Origin: Subtercola vilae
GTDB lineage: Bacteria; Actinomycetota; Actinomycetes; Actinomycetales; Microbacteriaceae
DNA: 64,000 nt
Direction: 5' to 3'
Assembly (NCBI RefSeq): GCF_004923255.1
Contig: NZ_QYRT01000001.1
Location: forward strand, 62,001-126,000
Position 1 is the stretch's first letter. Each line of letters begins with the position of its first letter. A program made the translations under genes and the position numbers. Of the stretch, positions 17,702-25,779 are shown piece after piece. The notes below the pieces were generated by a model, which was not told the origin of the DNA, searched no databases, and was given only the letters and a program-made list of their open reading frames with translations.

Positions 17702-19867
17702 ATGGCACACGACAACGACACCGAGAAGGATGCCCCGGCGATCCGTTTCGGTGCGGCCTACTATGCCGAATACCAGCCGAGCCCGCGTCTCGAAACCGAC
17801 ATGGATCTGATGCAGGCGGCCGGATTCACGGTCATTCGTGTCGGCGAGTCGGTCTGGTCGACGTGGGAGCCCGAACCGGGCGTCTTCGACCTCGACTGGC
17901 TCGAACCCGTGCTCGATGCGGCGCACGCGCGCGGCATCGGTGTCATTCTCGGCACGCCGACCTATGCCATCCCGATGTGGATGAAGCGGCTGCACCCCGA
18001 GGTGGCGGCCGACGTCGAAACCGGCAAGCCCATGGGCTGGGGCATGCGCCAGGAGATGGATTTCACCAACCCCGCGTACCTCTTCTATGCAGAGCGCATC
18101 ATTCGCCAGGTGATCGGTCGCTACGCCGACCACCCCGCGGTGATCGGTTTTCAGGTCGACAATGAGCCGGGCATCCGGTTGCTCTACAACGAAGGCGTCT
18201 TTCAGCGCTTCGTCGACGAGCTTCGACACACCTACGGCGACGTCGAGACACTCAACACCGAGTGGGGCCTCGTCTATTGGTCGCACCGGCTCTCGACGTG
18301 GGCCGACCTGTGGCGCCCCGATGGCAATTTTCAGCCGCAGTACGACCTGGCGTGGCGCCGGTTTCAGGCGAAACTCGTCACCGAATTCATCGGATGGCAG
18401 GCCGACATCGTGCGCACGCTGGTCGCGCCGACGAAGTTCGTCACCACCTGCATCTCGTACGACCAGCTCGGCGTCGAAGATGTGGAGCTCTCTGCCCGCC
18501 TCGACATCGCCTCGGGCAACGCGTACTACGAGATGGAAGACTCACTCGAGCACCCGAGCAGCGCTGCGCGCGAGAACGGCTGGATCGTGAAGGGCACCTG
18601 GGCGCTCTTTCACCTCGCCGATGTCATGTACTCGTCGAAGCAGGGCCCGTTTCTGATCACCGAGACGAACGCCTCGTCGATCGGCTGGTCGCAGCTGAAT
18701 TTCTCACCCTACGACGGGCAGTGGAAGCAGGCGGCGTGGGCGCTCATCTCGCGCGGCGCCCGCATGATCGAGTACTGGCACTGGCACACCCTGCACTTCG
18801 GGGCAGAGACGTACTGGGGCGGAATTCTGCCGCACAGCCAGGTTCCCGGCCGCACCTACGCCGAGATCGCCGAGCTCGGCGCCGAGATCACCAAGGCCGG
18901 CGAGGCCGTTGCCGCGTCGATTCCGGATGCCGACATCGCCATTCTGTACGACTCCGACAGCAAGTGGGCGCTTTCTTCACAGGCGCCGTTCCAGGCTCCC
19001 GGGCAGTTTTTCGACACCGACTCCTACCGCCGCATCGTGGCCTCGTTCTACCGGGGGGCGTTCGACGCCGGGGTGCAGGTTCGCCTTGTGCGGCCGCAGC
19101 AGCTCTTCGCGTCTCGGGGAGCGACCACGACCGCGCGCGGGTTCGCGGCAGAGCATCCGGTACTCGTCGTGCCAGCCTTCTTCACGGCGGCTGACGACGA
19201 ACTCGAGTGGCTCGACGCCTACGCCGCTGCCGGCGGACACCTCGTTCTCGGGCCGCGCACGGCGTACGCCGACCGCGAGGGCCGTGCCCGCGTCGAGGTC
19301 AAGCCGGCGCTGCTGACCGACGCGTCGGGCATCTGGTACGACGAGTTTGCGAACCTGAACTCCGACATCGCCCTGTCGGTGGCCGACCCCGAGGGCGACA
19401 CGTCGTTCGACCTGCCCACCGATGCTCGCGCGACGGCGTGGATCGACGGCCTGAACGTCACCGATGCCACCCCGCTCGTCAGCTACGAACACCCGCACTT
19501 CGGCCAGTGGCCGGCTATCACGACTCGCACGCACGGGGTCGGAGACGTGACTGTGGTGGGCACGCTTCCGAACCAGTCGCTCGCCGAGGCGCTGATGCGC
19601 TGGCTGGTTCCCGAACCCATCGCCGGCTGGGCCGACCTGCCGCCCAGCATCACGGTGGCGAGCTCATCGACCGCCGCCGGCGACCGCATCTTCGTGGTGC
19701 ACAACTGGTCGTGGCAGTCGCTGTCGGCCAGCGCACCGACGGGCCTTCGCGACCTGCTCGACGACACCGTGCTCGCCGAAGGCGCCGCGGTCACGTTCGG
19801 GCCCTGGGATGTGCGCCTCTTCACCACGAACCTCACCGAAAACCACAGAGAGAAGCAGAACCCGTGA
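17702..19867 (+). CDS. GH42 beta-galactosidase-type glycoside hydrolase
   Basis: 721 residues, the normal GH42 length: a TIM barrel (about 1-400), a trimerisation-type Rossmann domain (about 400-610) and a C-terminal beta domain. The start FGAAYYAEYQP and RVGESVWSTWEP are family signatures. The acid/base is Glu155 in VDNEPG and the nucleophile is Glu321 in LITETNASS. There is no signal peptide, so it acts in the cytoplasm on imported sugar. GH42 enzymes usually cleave terminal beta-galactose, and some cleave alpha-L-arabinopyranose. It is in the importer operon and overlaps the GH3 start by 4 bases. Confidence 0.9.
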   Translation: MAHDNDTEKDAPAIRFGAAYYAEYQPSPRLETDMDLMQAAGFTVIRVGESVWSTWEPEPGVFDLDWLEPVLDAAHARGIGVILGTPTYAIPMWMKRLHPEVAADVETGKPMGWGMRQEMDFTNPAYLFYAERIIRQVIGRYADHPAVIGFQVDNEPGIRLLYNEGVFQRFVDELRHTYGDVETLNTEWGLVYWSHRLSTWADLWRPDGNFQPQYDLAWRRFQAKLVTEFIGWQADIVRTLVAPTKFVTTCISYDQLGVEDVELSARLDIASGNAYYEMEDSLEHPSSAARENGWIVKGTWALFHLADVMYSSKQGPFLITETNASSIGWSQLNFSPYDGQWKQAAWALISRGARMIEYWHWHTLHFGAETYWGGILPHSQVPGRTYAEIAELGAEITKAGEAVAASIPDADIAILYDSDSKWALSSQAPFQAPGQFFDTDSYRRIVASFYRGAFDAGVQVRLVRPQQLFASRGATTTARGFAAEHPVLVVPAFFTAADDELEWLDAYAAAGGHLVLGPRTAYADREGRARVEVKPALLTDASGIWYDEFANLNSDIALSVADPEGDTSFDLPTDARATAWIDGLNVTDATPLVSYEHPHFGQWPAITTRTHGVGDVTVVGTLPNQSLAEALMRWLVPEPIAGWADLPPSITVASSSTAAGDRIFVVHNWSWQSLSASAPTGLRDLLDDTVLAEGAAVTFGPWDVRLFTTNLTENHREKQNP

Positions 19868-22341
19868 CTTACGAATTGGTCGATGCGCACCGCGTCGCCG
19901 TACTCGACGACCGGCTCGACGCCCTTCTGGCCGAGCTGACCCTCGATGAGAAGATACTGCTGCTCACCGGGCGGGACTTCTGGACAACCTGGCCCATGGC
20001 CAAGATCGGCCTGCGCCGCATTCTCGTCAGCGACGGCCCCTCCGGCGTGCGCGGCGAGGTGTGGGACGAACGGAGCCCCTCGCTCAGCCTGCCGTCGGCG
20101 ACGACACTGTCGTCAGCCTGGGACAACGAGATGGCCGGCCGCTACGGTGCCGCCGCCGCCGTCGAGGCCCGCCGCAAGGGTGTCGACGTGGTGCTCGGGC
20201 CGACCATCAACCTGCACCGTTCGCCCCTCGGTGGCCGGCACTTCGAGGCATTCAGCGAAGACCCTGTGCTGACAGCGGAGCTCGCCGCAGCCTATGTGAC
20301 CGGCGTGCAGTCGAACGGTGTCGGCGCGACCCCCAAGCACTTCGTCGCGAACGACTCGGAGAACGACCGCTTCACGATCGACGTGGTCGTTGATGACCGC
20401 GCCCTTCGTGAGCTCTACCTGCTGGCCTTCGAGAAATCCATCGTCGACTCCCACGCGTGGCTGGTCATGAGTTCGTACAACTTCATCAACGGGGTCACCG
20501 CCAGCGAGAACGACCTGCTCGAGACCCCGCTGAACAGCGAATGGGGTTTCGACGGCGTCGTGATCAGCGACTGGACGGGTGTTCGCAGCATCGCCAGCGC
20601 CAACGCCTCGCAAGACCTCGCCATGCCCGGGCCGGTCGGTGCCTGGGGCGACGCCCTGGTGGCTGCCGTTCGCGCCGGCGAGGTCGACGAATCGTCGATC
20701 GACCGCAAAGTGCTGCGCCTGCTGCAGCTCGCCGCCCGGGTGGGCGCGCTCGAGGGCTTCGAGCCCGCGGTCGCCGCCCCCGTGCTGGTCGAAGACGGAA
20801 TCGCGTTCGTTCGCGAGGCCGCTGCGGCCGGTACCGTGCTGCTCACGAACAACGGCGAACTGCCGTGGAACCCGAGCGAGATCGGCTCGGTGGCCGTCAT
20901 CGGTCACAATGCGAAGTACGCCCGCAGCCAGGGCGGCGGCAGCGCCACGGTGATACCCGAACATGTGGTGTCACCGCTGGAGGGCATCCGGTCGGCCCTG
21001 CCCGGTGTGCCGGTCAGCTACTCGGTCGGTGCAGTGGTTCAGGAGGGCATCGCTGCCCTGCCGATTGAGACCCTCACGGTGACGGGTACCGCTGAACCGG
21101 GAGTTCTCACCCGCTTCCTTGCGGCCGACGGCACCGTACTGCTGAGCGAGGTGCGCCAGGCCACGTCGCTCATCTGGTTCGGTGGCACCGCTCCCATCGG
21201 TGAGTCGGCGCTGCTCGACATCACCACCACCTACACGCCGGCCGAGTCGGGCGTGATTCGCCTGGGCTTCTCGGCCGTGGGCACGGGCCGTGTGTGGGTC
21301 GACGGCACTCTGCTCGTCGAAGACACCGTCGAGGCTGAGGGAACCGATCTCGGCGCCGCCTTTCTCTCGCCGCCGTCGACCTCGGCCCCGGTTTCGGTTG
21401 AAGCGGGAAAGCCTGTTGACCTGCGCATCGAATACGAGATCGCCGGTGGCGACGGCGCCCTGTCGGGTGCCCTCGCCTTCACGTTCGGCGTAGAGCCCGA
21501 CGATGCCGACCCGGCCGCGCTGATCGCCGAGGCTGTCGAAGCCGCCCGCAGCGCCGAGGTCGCCCTGGTGGTGGTGGGCACGAACTCCCGTGTCGAGTCT
21601 GAAGGCTACGACCGCGACTCGCTCGCTCTTCCAGGGCATCAGGATGCCCTGGTTCGGGCCGTCGCGGCCGTGAACCCCCGCACCGTGGTGGTCGTCAACG
21701 CGGGTGCGCCGGTGCTGCTGCCCTGGCAGGGCGACGTGGCCGCCCTGCTCGTGGGCTACTTCGGTGGCCAGGAGTTCGGCAACGCTGTCGCCGACGTGCT
21801 CACCGGGCTCGTCGAGCCGGGTGGGCGCCTGCCCACCACCTGGCCTGCCGCCACAGCCGACGTGCCCGTGCTCGACACCAACCAGGTCGACGGCAAGCTG
21901 GTCTACGCCGAAGGCATCCACATCGGGTACCGCGCCTGGCTGAAGGCCGGTGTCACGCCCGCATTCGAGTTCGGTCACGGCCTCGGCTACACGACGTTCA
22001 GCACGAGTGACGCGGCGGTGACGCCCACGGCGGTTCCCGGTGGCGACTTCGAGGCCTCGCTGACCGTCACCAACACGGGTGCGCGCGCCGGCAAACACGT
22101 TGTGCAGGTGTACGTCTCCCGACCCGGTTCTGCGGTCGACCGCCCGGTTCGCTGGCTGGTCGGTTTCGCGCCGGTCGAGCTCCCTGCAGGCGCCTCCGAG
22201 CGGGTCACGGTCACCGTGCCCGTGCGGCTTCTCGCGTACTGGAACGACGGCTGGCAGTATGAGGCCGGCACGTTCGCCGTGTCGATCGGCACCTCGGTCG
22301 GTACCCTCCCGCACACCGAAGAAGTGGAACTGCTGTCATGA
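19864..22341 (+). CDS. GH3 beta-glycosidase with inserted PA14-like domain
   Basis: 825 residues from GTG at 19864, which overlaps the GH42 stop (GTGA). Long in-frame sequence upstream is antisense-free read-through of GH42 and is not part of it. The GH3 TIM barrel shows GPTINLHRSPLGGRHFEAFSEDP cut by GGR, the KHFVAND motif, and nucleophile Asp236 in VISDWTG. Residues of about 400-550 (with TYTPAESGVIRLGFSAVG and VWVDG) look like a PA14-type beta insert, followed by the second alpha/beta domain and a fibronectin-III-like C-terminus. The architecture matches beta-glucosidase/beta-xylosidase subtypes of GH3. It is cytoplasmic and its exact sugar is unknown. Confidence 0.9.
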   Translation: MTYELVDAHRVAVLDDRLDALLAELTLDEKILLLTGRDFWTTWPMAKIGLRRILVSDGPSGVRGEVWDERSPSLSLPSATTLSSAWDNEMAGRYGAAAAVEARRKGVDVVLGPTINLHRSPLGGRHFEAFSEDPVLTAELAAAYVTGVQSNGVGATPKHFVANDSENDRFTIDVVVDDRALRELYLLAFEKSIVDSHAWLVMSSYNFINGVTASENDLLETPLNSEWGFDGVVISDWTGVRSIASANASQDLAMPGPVGAWGDALVAAVRAGEVDESSIDRKVLRLLQLAARVGALEGFEPAVAAPVLVEDGIAFVREAAAAGTVLLTNNGELPWNPSEIGSVAVIGHNAKYARSQGGGSATVIPEHVVSPLEGIRSALPGVPVSYSVGAVVQEGIAALPIETLTVTGTAEPGVLTRFLAADGTVLLSEVRQATSLIWFGGTAPIGESALLDITTTYTPAESGVIRLGFSAVGTGRVWVDGTLLVEDTVEAEGTDLGAAFLSPPSTSAPVSVEAGKPVDLRIEYEIAGGDGALSGALAFTFGVEPDDADPAALIAEAVEAARSAEVALVVVGTNSRVESEGYDRDSLALPGHQDALVRAVAAVNPRTVVVVNAGAPVLLPWQGDVAALLVGYFGGQEFGNAVADVLTGLVEPGGRLPTTWPAATADVPVLDTNQVDGKLVYAEGIHIGYRAWLKAGVTPAFEFGHGLGYTTFSTSDAAVTPTAVPGGDFEASLTVTNTGARAGKHVVQVYVSRPGSAVDRPVRWLVGFAPVELPAGASERVTVTVPVRLLAYWNDGWQYEAGTFAVSIGTSVGTLPHTEEVELLS

Positions 22342-23945
22342 CGGAGTACCCGAACCCCCTGATCCCGGGTTTCAACCCAGACCCGAGCGTGGTGAAGGTC
22401 GGCGACGACTACTACATTGTCACCTCGACCTTCGAGTACCTGCCCGGCATCCCCGTCTACCACAGCACCGACTTCGTCACGTGGAGCCAGATCGGCAACG
22501 TCATCACGCGTATGGAGCAGGCCGAGCTCGAGAACGTGGTCACGGCCGGCGGAGTCTGGGCCCCGACCATCCGGTACCGCGATGGGCTCTTCTACGTGAT
22601 CGTCACGATTGCCATGGGCCGCGGCTGCATGCTCTACACGGCCACCGACCCGGCGGGCCGCTGGAGCGACGGCATCGTTCTCGAGGGCATCGAAGGAATC
22701 GACCCCGACCTGAACTGGGATGACGAGGGTACGGCGTACGTCACCTTCTCCGGCCTCATCACGAAGGGCCCCGACCTCGGCAAGCACCTCGGCATTCAAC
22801 AGGTGAAGGTCGACCTGGTCAAGGGCGTCGCGCTCGAAGAGCCGCGTTCGCTGTGGGCCGGCACGGGCCTGAAGTTTCCTGAGGCACCCCATCTCTACCG
22901 GCGAGGGGAGTTCTGGTACCTGATGATCGCCGAGGGCGGCACCGAGCGCGGCCACGGCGAGAGCATCGCGCGCGGCACGTCGCCAGAGGGCCCGTTCGAG
23001 GGTTTCGCGGGCAACCCCTTTCTGAGCGCGCGCAGCACCAACCGGCCCATTCAGAACACCGGCCACGGCGACCTCGTCGAGACACCCGACGGCCAGACCT
23101 CGATCGTGCTGCTCGGCATGCGGCCGCGCGGCGGCACTCAGGCGTTCTCGGCCCTCGGGCGCGAGACGTTCGTGTCGAGCATCGAGTGGGTCGACGGCTG
23201 GCCCGTCGCCCAGCCCGTGGTGCTGCGACCCCGGGCGGGCAGCACGTCGTACGCGCTGACGTTCGGCGGCGAGGGTGCTGGTGTCGGGTCGGTTTCTGCG
23301 GGCGCTGCCTCAGGTCTGACGCCGACGCCGACTCCGGCTCCGGATGCCGCACCCGTGCCCGTGCTCGACGACGGGTGGCTCGCCATTCGCCGCGAGACCA
23401 CCTCGGTGGCCTCGCTCACCGCACGGCCCGGCTGGCTCGTCATCGACGCCGACGGATCGACCCTCGACGACCCGAGCCCCACCTTCGTGGGTCGTCGTCA
23501 GCTCAACCAGACCGCCGCCTTCACGACCGTGGTCGACGCCGCTGGCGGCACCGGCGGCCTCGCCGCCCGCTACGACGAAGACCACCACTACGAGATCGAG
23601 GTGACGGGCAGCGAGGCTGGCGGCGAGGCGGGCAACCGCATCGTGGCCCGCGCCCGGCTCTCGGGATTCGAGCAGACGTTCGAAGCCACGCTGCCGGCGG
23701 GGCCCGTCACGCTGCACCTCGACTCGGTCAACACCGGTGGAGGCTTCTCGCCCCGGGCGATGTCGAGCGACAGAGTGCTGCTCTGGGCATCCGTCGGCGA
23801 CGCCGTGGTGCACCTCGCCGACCTCGACGGTCGCTACCTCACGGCAGAGACCGCGGCGTCGTTCACCGGGCGGGTGGTGGGGCTCTACGCCACCGCCGGC
23901 CGCGTGGCGTTCTCGTCGTTCGACTACGTGGGAAGCGAAGACTAG
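22338..23945 (+). CDS. GH43 beta-xylosidase / arabinofuranosidase type
   Basis: 535 residues. The five-bladed propeller starts with NPLIPGFNPDPSVVKVGDDYY. Catalytic base Asp15, the pKa-tuning Asp122 in GIDPDLNWDD and the acid Glu182 in KFPEAPHLY are all present. A C-terminal beta-sandwich of about 190 residues (GH43_C2 type) follows after a low-complexity Pro/Thr/Ala/Gly linker at about residues 310-345. The enzyme should release terminal xylose or arabinofuranose inside the cell. Its ATG overlaps the GH3 stop (ATGA), and the next hydrolase starts 5 bases after its own stop. Confidence 0.9.
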   Translation: MTEYPNPLIPGFNPDPSVVKVGDDYYIVTSTFEYLPGIPVYHSTDFVTWSQIGNVITRMEQAELENVVTAGGVWAPTIRYRDGLFYVIVTIAMGRGCMLYTATDPAGRWSDGIVLEGIEGIDPDLNWDDEGTAYVTFSGLITKGPDLGKHLGIQQVKVDLVKGVALEEPRSLWAGTGLKFPEAPHLYRRGEFWYLMIAEGGTERGHGESIARGTSPEGPFEGFAGNPFLSARSTNRPIQNTGHGDLVETPDGQTSIVLLGMRPRGGTQAFSALGRETFVSSIEWVDGWPVAQPVVLRPRAGSTSYALTFGGEGAGVGSVSAGAASGLTPTPTPAPDAAPVPVLDDGWLAIRRETTSVASLTARPGWLVIDADGSTLDDPSPTFVGRRQLNQTAAFTTVVDAAGGTGGLAARYDEDHHYEIEVTGSEAGGEAGNRIVARARLSGFEQTFEATLPAGPVTLHLDSVNTGGGFSPRAMSSDRVLLWASVGDAVVHLADLDGRYLTAETAASFTGRVVGLYATAGRVAFSSFDYVGSED

Positions 23946-23949
23946 AACT

Positions 23950-25779
23950 GTGGGGTACACGGCCGAATCCACGCTGAGCGATGTGCTCGACAACGAGGAG
24001 GCCCGCGCCCTGCTGCAGGCCTACCTGCCCGGGGTGACGAACTCGCCGTTGCTGCTGCAGATGCGGGCGCTGTCGCTCGCGCAGGTGGCTGCGTTCGGCG
24101 GCGGCGCGCTCGACGAGGCACGGGCCGCTGAACTGTGGGCCGCGCTCGCCGCGGTGGAGTCGGCTGCGCCGCGGGTGCGGGTCGAGGCGCCCACCATCGT
24201 GCCGCAGGGCGACTACGAAGAGCTCGGGGTGCAGCGGGCCTCGGCCGTGTTCTCGTACGCCGGGGTCGGCAGCGTGTGGGCGCCGTTCGAGATCGTGTTC
24301 GAGGGGCCGTCGCACGGCAACCCGTTCGTCGATGTAGAGCTGACGGCCGTGTTCACGTGGGTGGGCGGCGGTGACGTGGCTGGCGGCGGTAGCGCGGCTG
24401 GCGCGGCTGGCGGTGCTGGCGGCGGTAGCGCGGTTGGCGGTGCTGGCGGCGTTCGGGTGGGCGGCTTCTACGACGGGGGCGGGCGGTACGGCATCCGGTT
24501 CATGCCAGAGGCCGAAGGCGAGTGGAGTTTCACCACCACGTCGAACGCCCGGTCGCTCGACGGCCTGGTGGGCGGTTTTGTTGCGGGGCCGGCCGAGCCG
24601 GGCATCCGGGGGCCCGTACGCGTGGCCGACACCTTTCACTTCGCGTACGCCGACGGCACGCGCTACCTGCCCATCGGCACCACGGCGTACGCGTGGACGA
24701 GCCAGACACCCGCCCTCGAAGAGCAGACCCTCGCCACCCTCGCCGAGACAGCGTTCACGAAGGTGCGAATGTGCGTGTTTCCGAAGTCATACCTCTTCAA
24801 TGCGAACGAGCCCGAGCTCTACCCGTACGAAGGATCTGTTGCCGAGGGCTGGGACTACACCCGGTTCAACCCGGCGTACTTCGAGCACCTCGAGGGGCGC
24901 ATCCTGCAGCTTCAGGCACTGGGCATCGAAACCGACCTCATTCTCTTTCACGCGTACGACCGCTGGGGGTTCTCCGACATGGGCCGCGCGGCCGACGATC
25001 GGTTCGTGTCGTACGTGGTCAGGCGGCTCGGCGCATACCGCGCGGTGTGGTGGTCACTCGCCAACGAATACGACCTGCTCTGGTCGAAGAAGGTCGACGA
25101 CTGGGAGCGGATGGCCGGGGTCATCACCTCGAACGACCCCGCCGGGCACCTGCTGTCGATACACAATTGCTTCGGTTTCTACGACTACTCGAGGCCCTGG
25201 GTGACGCATTCGAGTATCCAGCGCATCGACGTGTACCGCACTTCAGAGAACACGGATGCCTGGCGCGAACAGTGGGGCAAGCCGGTGGTCATCGACGAGT
25301 GCGCCTACGAGGGCGACATCGACCAGGGCTGGGGCAACATCACCGGCGAGGAGATGGTGCGCCGGTTCTGGGAGGGCGCGGTGCGCGGCGGCTACGTGGG
25401 GCACGGCGAGACATATCTGAACGACCGCGACGAACTGTGGTGGTCGAAGGGCGGCGAGCTCGTGGGGTCGTCGCCCGAGCGCATCGCGTTTCTGGCGTCG
25501 GTCATCGCGTCGGCGCCGAACGGCGTGCTCGACCCGCTGCCGGGCGACTGGGATGTTCCGTGGGGTGGCGCCGGCGACGACTACCGAATCGCGTACTTCG
25601 GCTTCAATCGGCCGAGCTACCGCGACATCACGGCGCCCGCGGGTCGCCGGTACTCGGTCGATGTCATCGACACCTGGAACATGACCACCGAGCGCCTCAC
25701 CGGCGCCTTCAGCGGCTCGTTTCGCGTGCCGCTGCCGCGCCGCCAGTACATCGCGGTGCGCCTGATCGCCCTTCCGTAG
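23950..25779 (+). CDS. Clan A-like glycoside hydrolase with DUF5060 and DUF5605-type domains
   Basis: 609 residues from GTG at 23950, just after the GH43 stop; in-frame sequence upstream lies inside GH43. Residues 5-62 form a small helical module (TLSDVLDNEEARALLQAYLP). Residues of about 75-220 are a DUF5060 beta-sandwich with VWAPFEIVFEG and GRYGIRFMPEAEGEWSF. A TIM barrel (about 225-520) follows, with YLPIGTTAYAW, AVWWSLANEYDLLW (probable acid/base Glu in the ANEY motif) and GKPVVIDECAYEGD (probable nucleophile Glu). A beta C-terminus (DUF5605-like) ends the protein. A Gly/Ala-rich insert splits the DUF5060 part. The specificity is unknown. The general layout recalls GH140-type apiosidases only distantly. 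Confidence 0.75.
   Translation: MGYTAESTLSDVLDNEEARALLQAYLPGVTNSPLLLQMRALSLAQVAAFGGGALDEARAAELWAALAAVESAAPRVRVEAPTIVPQGDYEELGVQRASAVFSYAGVGSVWAPFEIVFEGPSHGNPFVDVELTAVFTWVGGGDVAGGGSAAGAAGGAGGGSAVGGAGGVRVGGFYDGGGRYGIRFMPEAEGEWSFTTTSNARSLDGLVGGFVAGPAEPGIRGPVRVADTFHFAYADGTRYLPIGTTAYAWTSQTPALEEQTLATLAETAFTKVRMCVFPKSYLFNANEPELYPYEGSVAEGWDYTRFNPAYFEHLEGRILQLQALGIETDLILFHAYDRWGFSDMGRAADDRFVSYVVRRLGAYRAVWWSLANEYDLLWSKKVDDWERMAGVITSNDPAGHLLSIHNCFGFYDYSRPWVTHSSIQRIDVYRTSENTDAWREQWGKPVVIDECAYEGDIDQGWGNITGEEMVRRFWEGAVRGGYVGHGETYLNDRDELWWSKGGELVGSSPERIAFLASVIASAPNGVLDPLPGDWDVPWGGAGDDYRIAYFGFNRPSYRDITAPAGRRYSVDVIDTWNMTTERLTGAFSGSFRVPLPRRQYIAVRLIALP
24361..24462 (+). repeat. In-frame Gly/Ala-coding degenerate repeat
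   Basis: Repeats of GGCGGTAGCGCGG and GGCGGTGCTGGCGGC type encode about 34 residues, nearly all Gly, Ala, Ser and Val, inside the DUF5060 domain of the clan A-like hydrolase. The domain sequence resumes in register on both sides (LTAVFTW before, GGFYDGGGRYG after), so it is an expanded loop and not a domain boundary. Confidence 0.7.

Noticed and set aside
19207-19863. Long in-frame extension of the GH3 gene
   Set aside because: It lies wholly inside GH42 in another frame; the GTG at 19864 overlapping the GH42 stop is the natural start.
23737-23949. In-frame extension of the clan A hydrolase into GH43
   Set aside because: The extension is Arg/Ser-rich shadow sequence; the helical module begins right after the GTG at 23950.
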